Source: Methanospirillum lacunae | GTDB taxonomy: Archaea > Halobacteriota > Methanomicrobia > Methanomicrobiales > Methanospirillaceae | DNA length: 64,000 nucleotides | Assembly (NCBI RefSeq): GCF_046195335.1 | Contig: NZ_CP176093.1 | Direction: 5' to 3' (one strand) | Part shown: positions 36,185-45,329 of the stretch, piece by piece | Position numbering within the stretch: the first letter of the stretch is position 1 | How the letters are laid out: every line of letters starts with the position of its first letter | Position numbers and translations under genes: made by a program | The notes under the pieces: generated by a model | Told to the model about the DNA's origin: nothing | The model's database searches: none | The model's input: the letters and a program-made list of their open reading frames with translations, nothing else

Positions 36185-37069
36185 ATGACCGGAACCAGAA
36201 ATATTGCCATTTATGGAAAGGGGGGTATTGGAAAGTCAACTACGACTTCCAATATCAGTGCAGCCCTTGCTGATAGTGGCCTGAAGGTCATCCAGATAGG
36301 ATGCGACCCAAAGAGTGATTCAACCAACAACCTCCGTGGAGGAAAATCCATTCCATCAGTTCTTGATGCAATCAGGAGCGGGAAAAAGGTTGAAATTGAA
36401 GACATCGTGTACGAGGGATTTGGTGGCGTACTATGCATAGAAGCTGGAGGACCTGAACCCGGTGTCGGATGTGCAGGACGAGGTATCATTGCTGCAATCG
36501 AGCTTCTCAGACAGAAGAAGGTCTTTGAGCAGTATAAACCGGATGTTGTTCTCTACGATGTCCTCGGCGATGTTGTCTGTGGAGGATTCTCAGTACCAAT
36601 CCGTGAAGGAGTGGCAGAACAGGTATATACGGTAACCTCCGCCGATTTCATGGCAGTGTATGCTGCAAATAACCTCTTTAAGGGTATTAAGAAGTACGCA
36701 AACAGCGGAGGAGCCCTCTTCTCTGGCATCATCGCAAACTCGGTTTCTCTGCCAATCCACAAAGAGATCATTGATGATTTTGCAGCACAGACCGGGACAA
36801 CGATCGCTGAATATGTTCCACGATCGATCACCATCACACGGAGTGAACTTCGTGGTCAGACTGCAGTTGAGTATGATCCCGATTCAGAGCAGGCTGAGGT
36901 CTACCGCAGGCTTGCAAAAGCGATCATAACCAACGAGAAGAAGTACGTCCCTGCCCCGCTTGACGCAGAAGGGCTGAAAGGCTGGGCTGAGTCATGGTCA
37001 GACCGCCTCCTTGACAAAAAGGAAGAGGAACAGACTCACCGGTCAAAGACTGCAATAGCTGCAACATAA
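36185..37069 (+). CDS. Nitrogenase-like reductase component (NifH-like)
   Basis: This 294-residue Fe-protein homologue should use ATP to pass electrons to the D-K partner encoded next. It has the P-loop YGKGGIGKST (near residue 10), QIGCDPKSDSTN, the two Fe-S ligand cysteines in PGVGCAGRG (near 97) and DVVCGGF (near 133), and the Arg of the GCAGRG segment. The start ATG 36185 has GGAG eight bases upstream; an upstream extension is not needed. With D and K genes following, this is neither CfbC (partnered by D only) nor plain NifH. Confidence 0.88.
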   Translation: MTGTRNIAIYGKGGIGKSTTTSNISAALADSGLKVIQIGCDPKSDSTNNLRGGKSIPSVLDAIRSGKKVEIEDIVYEGFGGVLCIEAGGPEPGVGCAGRGIIAAIELLRQKKVFEQYKPDVVLYDVLGDVVCGGFSVPIREGVAEQVYTVTSADFMAVYAANNLFKGIKKYANSGGALFSGIIANSVSLPIHKEIIDDFAAQTGTTIAEYVPRSITITRSELRGQTAVEYDPDSEQAEVYRRLAKAIITNEKKYVPAPLDAEGLKGWAESWSDRLLDKKEEEQTHRSKTAIAAT

Positions 37070-37087
37070 TCACAGAAAGGAGTAATT

Positions 37088-38644
37088 ATGGTATATAACA
37101 CCAGGGAAGAGGCAGAAAGGGAACTCTATGAGAAGAAGATAGATCTCTCACAGAACACCTGCCCAAATCGTGAACAGCGGGCAAACGGTATCAATATCTT
37201 CTATGGAAAGGCAAGTGAGCTTGTTGACCAGGCAAAGTCAGGATGCCTCAAAAATCATGAGCGGGGATTTGCCCAGTCATCGGGATGTACGCTCAACTTC
37301 TACCTCTCGGTTCGTGTCGGAACCATCAGGGATTCGGCAACCATCTTCCATGCTCCGGTAGGGTGCTCGTCATCAGCACTCGGGTACCGGGAACTCTTCA
37401 GGGGTATCCCGGTTGAGCTTGGAAGACCTGTAAACTACGACCTGCACTGGATGACCACGAACCTTCGGGACAGAGATGTGGTATATGGTGCAGGCGACAA
37501 ACTCAAGAAGACTATATACGAGGCACAAAGACGGTACAATCCAAAGGCCATCTTTATTCTGACATCCTGTACAACCGGAATTATCGGTGAGGATATTGAA
37601 GGAGCAGTCGCAGATGTCCAGCCGCACATCGATGCGACCATCGTTCCAATCCACTGTGAAGGAGTCAGATCCCGGCTGGTTCAGACCGGATATGATGCAT
37701 TCTGGCATGCCATTCTGAAGTACCTGGTAAAGAAACCACAGAAGAAGCAGGAAGACCTGGTCAATGTTGCAAGCATGCTCTCATATACCTGGCAGGACAG
37801 GCTTGAAATCCAGAGACTGCTGAGCAAAGTAGGTCTTCGTGCAAACCTGATTCCTGAGTTTGCAAGTGTTGAGCAGTTCCAGCAGCTCTCTGAAGCAGCA
37901 GTGACAGCACCGCTCTGCCCCACATATACCGATTACATCTCACGTGGACTTGAGCAGGAGTACGGTGTTCCATACTTCATGTATCCGTCACCAATGGGAG
38001 TTGCAAACACCGATCAGTGGCTCAGACAGATAGGAAAACATACCGGAAAGGTTGATGAGATCGAGGCATTGATCGAGGATGAACACAAGACCTGGCTTCC
38101 AAAGCTGCAGGCAATCAGATCAGAATTCGACCGGATTGCAGCAGAGAAAGGAAGCAAAGTCAGGGTTCTCGGATCACTTGGTCAGGGAAGACTGCTTGCT
38201 CAGCTCCCGTACTTTGACGAACTCGGACTCACCTCTCCGGCAGCGATGTCACAGGACTATGACAACCTGATCCTGGAAGATCTTGAGGATGTCATTGCAA
38301 AGGTTGGTGACTTCGATCTCCTGGTTAACACCTTCCAGGCCGCAGAACAGTCACATATCACCGAGCAACTTGATCCTGATCTGACACTCAGCTGCCCGTT
38401 CCAGGGTGGTGCATACAAGAGAGTTAAAGGATCAACCAGGATTCACGCACTTCGTGGAGATCCAGACCCCTGGAGTGCCCAGAGTGGATACACCGGGGCA
38501 ATTGCGTATGGAAACTTCCTGCTTCAGGCTCTCAAGAGTTCTGCATTCCAGAAGACCCTGAAAGCAAAGACAAAAGACAGTTACCGCGAGTGGTGGTTCA
38601 AACAGTCAAACCCGCTCTATTACATGAAGCCGGAGAGTATTTAA
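37088..38644 (+). CDS. Nitrogenase-like component, NifD-like
   Basis: The 518-residue protein aligns by motif with NifD. Cys67 (SSGCTLNFY), Cys93 (HAPVGCSSS) and Cys161 (LTSCTTGIIGED) sit at the P-cluster ligand positions, and the DRDVVYGAGDKL block is conserved. In the region where NifD has the FeMo-cofactor cysteine (HCYRSMNYI) I find no equivalent Cys, and the homocitrate/His segment also differs. It is therefore probably a group IV nitrogenase-like protein reducing another substrate. GGAG precedes ATG 37088, and the stop overlaps the K gene start. Confidence 0.85.
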   Translation: MVYNTREEAERELYEKKIDLSQNTCPNREQRANGINIFYGKASELVDQAKSGCLKNHERGFAQSSGCTLNFYLSVRVGTIRDSATIFHAPVGCSSSALGYRELFRGIPVELGRPVNYDLHWMTTNLRDRDVVYGAGDKLKKTIYEAQRRYNPKAIFILTSCTTGIIGEDIEGAVADVQPHIDATIVPIHCEGVRSRLVQTGYDAFWHAILKYLVKKPQKKQEDLVNVASMLSYTWQDRLEIQRLLSKVGLRANLIPEFASVEQFQQLSEAAVTAPLCPTYTDYISRGLEQEYGVPYFMYPSPMGVANTDQWLRQIGKHTGKVDEIEALIEDEHKTWLPKLQAIRSEFDRIAAEKGSKVRVLGSLGQGRLLAQLPYFDELGLTSPAAMSQDYDNLILEDLEDVIAKVGDFDLLVNTFQAAEQSHITEQLDPDLTLSCPFQGGAYKRVKGSTRIHALRGDPDPWSAQSGYTGAIAYGNFLLQALKSSAFQKTLKAKTKDSYREWWFKQSNPLYYMKPESI

Positions 38645-39993
38645 TGAGCAGTGCAGAAGCAGAATCGGCATCTGAAGATTTATCAGAGGGAAGAGCAATA
38701 GAGGCTCCTAGGTTTTCCTGTGCACTCGGGGGAGCTCTTGGAACTGCATTAGGGATTTACGGAACTGTCCCAATTCTCCACTCAGGAGCTGGATGTGGTA
38801 TCGGTCAGCTTTTCGGCCAACTCTATGCAGGAGGACAGAATGCAGGTGGTCCACAGGGAGGAACCAGTACTCCCTGTTCCTCACTTGTCGAGCACCACGT
38901 GGTATTTGGCGGTGAAGAGAAACTCAAGGATCTCATCAAAGCAAGTACTGAGCTGATGGAAGGTGATCTGTATGCTGTTATCACCGGCTGTGTTCCGTCT
39001 CTTATCGGAGATGATGTAAATGCAGTTGTCAGGCCATTTAAAGATGAGAACGATATCATTTACGTGAAAACTTCCGGATTTACCGGGAATTCATATGAAG
39101 GGTACGAACTCTTCTTTGAAGCGGTGATAAACGATATCCTGAAACCGGCAGAGAAGATTCAGCTTAAGACTGTGAACATATTCGGCATTGTTCCCTATCA
39201 GCATGTCTTCTGGAAAGGAGATGCCAAGACCATAAAAGACCTGCTTGCACGAATTGGTGTTACCGCAAACGTGTTCCTTGGCGAATTTGACGGAACAAAC
39301 CAACTCAGGAACATTCCGGCAGCAGAATATAACATCGTCCTCTCAACATGGAACGGTCACCGTGTTGCAAACCTGCTCAAAGAGAAGTTTGACACACCAT
39401 TCTTGTCATTCCCATCAGTTCCCATCGGACCGAAACAGACCACAGAGTTCCTCCGGACCGTCGGAAAAGCACTCAATGTCTCTGAGAAGATTGTTAAATC
39501 CGTCATTGAATCAGAAGAGAGGCGTGTATACCGGTTCATTGAGTACGGTGGTGATGCCCATATGCTTGTCAGGCCACATCCCTTCTTTGCGGTTGTAGCA
39601 GACTCAGGAACTGCCATTGGGATCACCCGTTTTCTGGTCAATGAGCTTGGATATCTGCCTGATGTCGTCCAGATAGCTGATGAACCACCAGAGGAAGTCA
39701 GGAAAGAGATTACAAAACATCTCACCGAAGGTCTTGAAACACCGGTGAAACCAGATGTGATATTTGAGACTGATTCCCATCTCGTGAGGCAGAATCTCAA
39801 GAATCGCCCCTTCCTGTTCCTGTATGCAAGTTCTCTTGAAGCACCGACTTCATTGCAGGAATTTGGAGCAATACCGATCACAGTCTCATTCCCTGCGATG
39901 AACAGGCTCATCTTAAACCGGACGTATGCCGGGTTTGATGGTGCTCTCACGCTCTTTGAAGAGACGGTCAGCACCTTTGTTGGCCCGCTATAA
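38644..39993 (+). CDS. Nitrogenase-like component, NifK-like
   Basis: The 449-residue protein matches NifK by motif: Cys26 (RFSCALGGA), Cys51 (SGAGCGIGQ) and Cys116 (VITGCVPSLIGDD) correspond to the P-cluster ligands, with an extra Cys78 between them. ATG 38644 overlaps the D-gene stop (TAATG), so D and K are coupled and should form a heterotetramer. No nifE, N or B lies nearby. Family group IV members include CfbD (F430 synthesis) and the methylthio-alkane reductase MarDK; which function applies here is unknown. Confidence 0.85.
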   Translation: MSSAEAESASEDLSEGRAIEAPRFSCALGGALGTALGIYGTVPILHSGAGCGIGQLFGQLYAGGQNAGGPQGGTSTPCSSLVEHHVVFGGEEKLKDLIKASTELMEGDLYAVITGCVPSLIGDDVNAVVRPFKDENDIIYVKTSGFTGNSYEGYELFFEAVINDILKPAEKIQLKTVNIFGIVPYQHVFWKGDAKTIKDLLARIGVTANVFLGEFDGTNQLRNIPAAEYNIVLSTWNGHRVANLLKEKFDTPFLSFPSVPIGPKQTTEFLRTVGKALNVSEKIVKSVIESEERRVYRFIEYGGDAHMLVRPHPFFAVVADSGTAIGITRFLVNELGYLPDVVQIADEPPEEVRKEITKHLTEGLETPVKPDVIFETDSHLVRQNLKNRPFLFLYASSLEAPTSLQEFGAIPITVSFPAMNRLILNRTYAGFDGALTLFEETVSTFVGPL

Positions 39994-40565
39994 GGGAGGG
40001 TATATGCACGTGCAGTCATAAAAAAAGTGGAGATAGATATTCTGGCATCAGGGGAAGATCAGACATCAACCTTCCTCCCTAATCTCCAGATTGTAGTAAA
40101 GAATCAAAGCCGTTCTCACGTTACAAAAAATGGTGTGAAAAGATACACCACCTTTCGAGCCTCATATTAAACTACAATCTTACTTCCTCACGGGAAATAT
40201 CTTTTTTCCGGACACCGGTGCTGATAGATCAGGCATGTTCATCAGCACCCCGGTTCCACAGGAATGAGCAAAGTCTGAAAATCTCCTATTATTAGTTTCG
40301 CATATTCATTGAAGATGTATTTCCGGTTTTGATTCCAACCGGTTATTTCATTGACTATTCAGGTTTATTTTGTTTTTTGGGATTCTATGTAGTTTAAATA
40401 AGAATCAGTTCTTTATTGTTACAAGTGAATAAGCTGAATCAAAAATGTACTGAGTTGAAATAATCCTTGATAATCAAACGAATTATTGATTTCAGCATGA
40501 AACCGAGATTTTTTTAAATAACTTTTTTATTTGAATATTTTAAACATTCTAAAGAAAAAAGGGTG
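39994..40565. other. Intergenic region downstream of the nitrogenase-like operon
   Basis: About 570 bases lie between two convergent units. The notable element is a strong hairpin at 40214-40254: ACCGG-TGCTGAT, a 15-base loop, then ATCAGCA-CCCCGGT, 12 pairs with a two-base bulge. It could be a transcription end, processing signal or structured RNA. The right half is AT-rich with no gene. Confidence 0.5.
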
Positions 40566-41768
40566 TCAGGAGTAACAGGTAACAATTTCTTTTTCAAGAA
40601 TATCAAGGCCTGTTTGCATCTCTTGTTTGGTAATCGTGAGAGCAGGAAAAATCCTGATGATATGACCATGTTTCAGATTTAAGATTAAACCATTATCCAG
40701 GCATCGCGTTACGATTTCCGCAGATTTTAAGTCGTCAGTTAGTTCAAGAGCAATCAACAGACCCTGACCTCTCACTTCAGTAATTGCTTTTGGGTACTTC
40801 TCTTTCCACCCATTCAAACGTTTGATAGTGTCAATTCCCAGATCACTGACGTGAGATTCGATATCCGAATCAATCAGATATCTGATAACTGCTTCAGAAA
40901 CTGCACAGCCAAGAGGGTTTCCATTATACGTTCCTCCATGATCCCCTTTCTGGATACCATTAACAACTTCATCAGTAACTGCAAATGCAGAAAAGGGGAA
41001 TCCTCCGGCGATTCCTTTTGCCATCGTGATAATATCAGGTTTTGCTCCTTTACTTATGGAATAAAAAAGCGGACCGGTCCGGAAAAACCCGGTTTGTATC
41101 TCATCAGCGATAAAAAGAACGCCATGTTCCCGGCATACTTCCGATAGTTCCAGAAGGTATGATTCTGAAGGGATATTTACACCACCTTCACCTTGGATAG
41201 GTTCCACGATGACCGCAGCCACATCCTGGTCGATGATCTCCTTAACCGCTGAAATATCATTAAACGGCACAAAGAAATATCCCGGCATAAGCGGATTGAA
41301 TTTATTCCGGTGAACATCCTGTCCTGTAGCAGAAACGGTACTAATTGTCCGTCCGTGAAAACTCATTTCGGTTGATATAATATTTTTCTTTCCGGTAACC
41401 TTCCGGGCGAGTTTGATTGCTGCATCATTCGCTTCTGCTCCACTATTGGCAAAGAATATCCGGGTAAGGTGCTTTGGAAGAATCTCATGAAAGAGTTGGA
41501 TTAATCGTGAACGTGCTGGTGAATATGTCGCTCCTGAATTTGGGTTTTGTATAATTTTTTTGCTTTGATTGCAGAGTGCTTCAGTGATTATCGGATTAGC
41601 ATGACCAATACAGGTGACACCCCATCCCGAAGTAAAATCAAGATACTGTTTGCCATTTTCATCCCAGACATACACACCATCGCCTTTCTCAATAGAAAGG
41701 TGTGTTTTATCTGCAAATGGGATATAATACGAATCTTCTATAAGAAACGTGTTATTCGTTTCATTCAT
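40566..41768 (-). CDS. Class III aminotransferase (acetylornithine/GABA aminotransferase-like)
   Basis: This 400-residue PLP enzyme resembles ArgD. It shows LDFTSGWGVTCIGHANP, FFANSGAEANDAAIKLAR, SFHGRT, EPIQGEGGV, FIADEIQTGF and the PLP lysine in MAKGIAGGFPFSA. It should transfer an amino group from an omega-amino acid (N-acetylornithine, 4-aminobutyrate or similar) to 2-oxoglutarate. Typical ArgD motifs are kept, but no arginine genes are adjacent and the genes on both sides are unrelated. Strongly AT-rich codons set it apart from the neighbouring nitrogenase-like genes. Confidence 0.82.
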   Translation of the reverse strand: MNETNNTFLIEDSYYIPFADKTHLSIEKGDGVYVWDENGKQYLDFTSGWGVTCIGHANPIITEALCNQSKKIIQNPNSGATYSPARSRLIQLFHEILPKHLTRIFFANSGAEANDAAIKLARKVTGKKNIISTEMSFHGRTISTVSATGQDVHRNKFNPLMPGYFFVPFNDISAVKEIIDQDVAAVIVEPIQGEGGVNIPSESYLLELSEVCREHGVLFIADEIQTGFFRTGPLFYSISKGAKPDIITMAKGIAGGFPFSAFAVTDEVVNGIQKGDHGGTYNGNPLGCAVSEAVIRYLIDSDIESHVSDLGIDTIKRLNGWKEKYPKAITEVRGQGLLIALELTDDLKSAEIVTRCLDNGLILNLKHGHIIRIFPALTITKQEMQTGLDILEKEIVTCYS

Positions 41769-41954
41769 TACGTTGCCTCTTTAAAAGTAATCTTATTGCC
41801 GCGGTAATCGTTTATTATTTTATTTGTAATCCGTTAAATGTTGTCAGGAATAATTGAATTTCTATTTACGATAACTAAAACCCGAAATGCTCTTCTTTGA
41901 TGACAAAAATGGTAGATGATACATCGCGTTTCATATCGGATACCCAATTTGATA

Positions 41955-42605
41955 TCAGGAAATCCAGGTATATTCTGAATGAGATGCTGGTTTGCTCCCT
42001 GAAATAATAATTGCAGGGTGGATATAGATCCTCATCTGCTCATCCGGGGTTTCACCTTCCCGGGAAAAATGCCACCGGGAAAGAAACTCATCTATCGGTA
42101 TTACTCCTCGTGTTCCGAGGAGAGCAGGATCCTCAAAGTAAACATTCCTGCAATCAACTCCGATCACGACCATGTAATGGCCGTCACCCCAGACCTCTTC
42201 CCATCGTTCAGGTCTGATCTTTACCCAGATGCCATCATTTTCATACCCATTCCATGCCTGTGCGATAATAATCACCGGAATTCGGGTTTCGATATACTTC
42301 TTCAGATCATCGATGGTTGTCTGCTCCTGAAGGGAAGCCTCAAGGCCGTATGAGATGGCGACTTGTACTATCTTTTCCGGTGCAGTTCCCTGGTCTTTGC
42401 TGGTTTCTAACTGATCCATCAATTCCCGTTCTTCTATGCAAACCCCCCAGTATCTGAGAACCGCTTGAAGTGACGACGCCCCACAGCTGTACCGGGTACT
42501 CTGAATAACCTCAGGCACAGAATTGAGAATTATGGTATCAGGTTCGGGAGTATCGGCACCCTCATATGCAGGGCAACATGGAAAATTAACAGGCATAGAT
42601 CTCAT
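41955..42605 (-). CDS. C39-like cysteine peptidase, stand-alone
   Basis: This 216-residue protein carries the papain-like C39 triad pattern: Cys in TRYSCGASSLQAVLRYWG (near residue 41), His in DGHYMVVIGVD (near 145) and Asp in FEDPALLG (near 158). C39 domains normally sit at the N-terminus of bacteriocin ABC exporters and cleave leader peptides. Here the domain stands alone, has no signal sequence and no adjacent transporter. Several N-terminal cysteines (NFPCCPAYE) precede it. The substrate is unknown. ATG 42605 or 42596 could be the start. Confidence 0.72.
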   Translation of the reverse strand: MRSMPVNFPCCPAYEGADTPEPDTIILNSVPEVIQSTRYSCGASSLQAVLRYWGVCIEERELMDQLETSKDQGTAPEKIVQVAISYGLEASLQEQTTIDDLKKYIETRIPVIIIAQAWNGYENDGIWVKIRPERWEEVWGDGHYMVVIGVDCRNVYFEDPALLGTRGVIPIDEFLSRWHFSREGETPDEQMRIYIHPAIIISGSKPASHSEYTWIS

Positions 42606-42780
42606 CGGAGGGGAAATATGTCATAGAACCTTTTATAAGATTTTTCATAGTTACTACGTGACAGCGTAGTATCATCTATTTGACTCTCTCTTATCGATAT
42701 ATAGAACGGTTTGAAATGATCCAATCCATATACGTCGGGGAGTTTATCTATTTCAAAAATTATAAAACTGTGGTGAAGGC

Positions 42781-43119
42781 ATGAACGCATTAAACCCATT
42801 TCACAAATCCAGAATTTTCTTTCCAGGTCTTATCTATCTTGGAGTATTCATTTTCTGTATCGGCTTGATCCAACCAGGATCAGCAGCCATTTTTTCTCAG
42901 AATGGAACAGAGATACCGGGAGCTCATCTCATAGAGACCATGAATAATGCTACCAATTTATCTCCAACTCCTTTCCCCATTCAGTTCTTTTATAATACCC
43001 ACTACGGATCCTGTCAGGCAGTAATCCAGTACCCGGACAAATTTTCAACTAACCATACAGACATCCAGGTAGAGTATGATGATCTCTTTAAAGTACAGAA
43101 AATCCACCCAGTACAATGA
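42781..43119 (+). CDS. Small exported protein, possibly truncated
   Basis: This 112-residue frame starts at ATG 42781 after GGTGAAGG. Residues 12-36 form a signal-like hydrophobic segment ending PGSAA. The rest is Asn/Thr/Pro-rich, with one cysteine (YGSCQAVI). Just downstream an out-of-frame stretch (43123-43311) continues a protein-like sequence, so this may be the front of a longer gene broken by a frameshift. No family is recognised. Confidence 0.5.
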   Translation: MNALNPFHKSRIFFPGLIYLGVFIFCIGLIQPGSAAIFSQNGTEIPGAHLIETMNNATNLSPTPFPIQFFYNTHYGSCQAVIQYPDKFSTNHTDIQVEYDDLFKVQKIHPVQ

Positions 43120-43482
43120 ATATAAACCCGGTTTAACAAGAAAGACATCCATTATCTGATTATTTTCATGGGAAATGTTGCGATCATGGATAGTGGGGAT
43201 ATTGAAACGTATACCGAACCCCTGACCCGCTGGTATCAGACCAATACGAAGAAAAATCCTCTCACGGGGTTGGTCTCATGGATAACATCCTTCACAAAAG
43301 AAGATCAGTAGTATTTAGGTAATCACTATAGCAGAAGAAAGGAAGAAAAAAGGGTTTTTTGCAGCGATTAAGAAATCATTTACGAAGTTAGGCGGGTGTT
43401 GTAAAGGAGATTCATCCTGTTGCTACACCCCTCCGACAGAGTCAGAATATCCCAAGAAAGATAAAAAAAACTGAAGAAGGAA
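43120..43482 (+). other. Region with two possible coding remnants
   Basis: Two protein-like stretches lie here without good starts. At 43168-43311 a 47-codon frame has no ribosome-binding site. At 43319-43474 a 51-codon stretch has no ATG, GTG or TTG start but shows a clear Lys-rich and cysteine-pair pattern: KKSFTKLGGCCKGDSSCCY. They may be remnants of small genes or the 3' part of the exported protein upstream after frameshifts. Confidence 0.35.
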
Positions 43483-43854
43483 TCAATCCTCATTCATTTT
43501 TATCCTTCGTAATGGCACTTCCTCATCATCAATCATAGGGATATGCATGTGCTCGATTCCCCACTCACAGAGTGTATCGAGAAGAGGTATGAGGGTTTTT
43601 CCCAAGGGTGTGAGAGAGTATTCCACCTTTGGTGGAACCTGTTTGTACACTTTCCTTCTGATTATTCCATCCTCCTCCAGTTCACGTAAGTGTTTGGTGA
43701 GCGTCACATCGGTGATTCCAGGGATAGCCCGTTGAATCACACTGAATCGGAGAATTCGCTTTCGTAAATACCAGATGATCAGAGGTTTCCACTTCCCGCC
43801 GATCACATCAAGGGTTCCCTCAACCGGACAGAAATAACAGGATGGGTCTTTCAT
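43483..43854 (-). CDS. HxlR-family transcriptional regulator
   Basis: This 123-residue winged-helix protein has the HxlR pattern: CYFCPVEGTLDVIGGKWKPL, IQRAIPGITDVTLTKHLREL and KVEYSLTPLGKTLIPL. Two N-terminal cysteines (C-x2-C) could sense redox state or metal. It is divergent from a pair of small membrane proteins that begin 140 bases away, which it may control. It marks the left edge of the thiol/metalloid island. Confidence 0.85.
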   Translation of the reverse strand: MKDPSCYFCPVEGTLDVIGGKWKPLIIWYLRKRILRFSVIQRAIPGITDVTLTKHLRELEEDGIIRRKVYKQVPPKVEYSLTPLGKTLIPLLDTLCEWGIEHMHIPMIDDEEVPLRRIKMNED

Positions 43855-43993
43855 GGGAATCTATACTATGGTTTTGCATAGTATCTACAAAAATGAGTGG
43901 TATCCCCTATATGTTTGGCGTAAACCAAAATGTGTACATACGAATTGGGCATGATAAATAACACACAGAGACGAGAATTGTTCTGGATGTGAC

Positions 43994-44404
43994 ATGGATG
44001 AAACCTGTCTGGCTACTGACAAGAAACCAGAGAGTAAGTCGACGATATGGCGATCATTCCTCTCAATATTCTCTTATTGCCCCTATACAATGCTTGGAAA
44101 AAAGATCCTATGGTCTCTACAAGGAAAGAAAACACAATCTTCTGAATCTCTGAAAAACCGCGAAACATACCTGAAAAGTAAAAACACATTTGGACTTGGA
44201 ATTATTCTTATAGGAGTATTCTGCCCGATATTCTGGATCTCGTTATTAACCGGAGCGGAGGGTGAAGAACTGATCAGAAGTGGTATTAACTCACTGCTTG
44301 TTGTCCTATTTGGAATTTTCTATATCGCATATCACCATCTTCAGATTCGAAAAAAAAACAAAAAGACACAGTTTAACGAAAAGGTTGAGAGTTGGGATCT
44401 ATGA
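43994..44404 (+). CDS. Small membrane protein, first of a related pair
   Basis: The 136-residue product has a charged N-terminal third and two hydrophobic segments (about residues 67-86 and 97-115). The first carries GVFCPIFWISLLTG. The next gene encodes the same motif, so the two are distant paralogues. The C-terminus is strongly basic. No function is recognised. Divergence from an HxlR regulator suggests it is inducible. Confidence 0.6.
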   Translation: MDETCLATDKKPESKSTIWRSFLSIFSYCPYTMLGKKILWSLQGKKTQSSESLKNRETYLKSKNTFGLGIILIGVFCPIFWISLLTGAEGEELIRSGINSLLVVLFGIFYIAYHHLQIRKKNKKTQFNEKVESWDL

Positions 44405-44442
44405 TCTGCATCACCTATTCATTCAAAAAACAGGACTGATCC

Positions 44443-44673
44443 ATGTACCAGACTAAAAAGCAGATATATAGCCTGATGAAGGTGGGGGGGATGTTTGCCT
44501 TTGTGGGGATTTTTTGCCCGTTCTTCTGGATGAGAATATTAGCCGGAGATTATGGATCAGAAACAGTAGTATACGGACTTCATTCAGCAGCTTTTATTGG
44601 AATTGGATTCGTTCTAATCGGTAAGAGTTGGTATGATCTAAAACATATAGATGAATGTACCTTAAATTGTTAA
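44443..44673 (+). CDS. Small membrane protein, second of a related pair
   Basis: The 76-residue product has two membrane segments (about residues 13-33 and 43-62) and the motif GIFCPFFWMRILAG, matching GVFCPIFWISLLTG in the preceding protein. AGGA lies about 7 bases before ATG 44443. It starts 38 bases after the first gene, so the two are probably cotranscribed. A two-cysteine C-terminal end (ECTLNC) is present. The function is unknown. Confidence 0.58.
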   Translation: MYQTKKQIYSLMKVGGMFAFVGIFCPFFWMRILAGDYGSETVVYGLHSAAFIGIGFVLIGKSWYDLKHIDECTLNC

Positions 44674-44911
44674 TCTTGACTATTTTCTTCCAAAGGGTTC
44701 AGAAAGATTTCATTTCTGTGGAAAAAGGTGTGGCTATGATCCCTGACAATCAGGAGATGAACATCCACACTCTTTCTGTCGATTCATCCAGTGAATGTAT
44801 AGGAAATACTCACTCGTTCTATCGGTGACATCGTGATTTCAGGAAGCGGTGATATTATTCATTATATCTGACCCTGGAAAAAAACAAGTAAAATGGGATA
44901 ATATTCACCCC

Positions 44912-45259
44912 TTATTCATGTCCCGGAGTGAGCATTTGCTCTCCGAGATCCGTGATCCGATAAATGATCCATGTTCCCTGTTGATCTCCTTCAATGAGAT
45001 TACCTTTTTTCAACACGGTAAGGTGATACGAAAGTTTTGAATCTGCGATTTTTATGCATTCTTTGATGACGCAGACACAGAGTGGTTGGATTGCAAGAAG
45101 ATAGAGGATTTTTAACCGAATAGGATCTGACAGTGCGTGATGGATACTGCTCATCTGTGAGATATACGTCAGAGAAGGAAGACGTTCACATAGTTCATCC
45201 ACTCCTATAGCAGAATCCAGAATGCCCTGAACCCGTTCGGGTATATCAATTGATTTCAT
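44912..45259 (-). CDS. ArsR/SmtB-family regulator with CxC motif (copy 1)
   Basis: This 115-residue winged-helix repressor shows ALSDPIRLKILYLL, PLCVCVIKE (the CxC thiol pair where ArsR senses arsenite) and DSKLSYHLTVLKKGNLI (recognition helix). A near-identical core recurs in the regulator at 51972. A perfect TTCA-N8-TGAA palindrome lies 50 bases upstream of its start, suggesting autoregulation. The likely inducer is a thiol-reactive metal or metalloid. Confidence 0.88.
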   Translation of the reverse strand: MKSIDIPERVQGILDSAIGVDELCERLPSLTYISQMSSIHHALSDPIRLKILYLLAIQPLCVCVIKECIKIADSKLSYHLTVLKKGNLIEGDQQGTWIIYRITDLGEQMLTPGHE

Positions 45260-45309
45260 GAATGTATCATGTCGATAGTTTTGGGTTTGTATTCATGAGT
45301 ATTTTCAAA

Positions 45310-45329
45310 AATTCAGTTAAATATGAAAT
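45310..45329. promoter_or_regulatory. Candidate ArsR operator AATTCA-N8-TGAAAT
   Basis: The sequence is an inverted repeat AATTCA-gttaaata-TGAAAT, 50 bases upstream of the ArsR copy 1 start. The core TTCA-N8-TGAA is shared with four other perfect sites and one near copy in the island. Confidence 0.6.
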
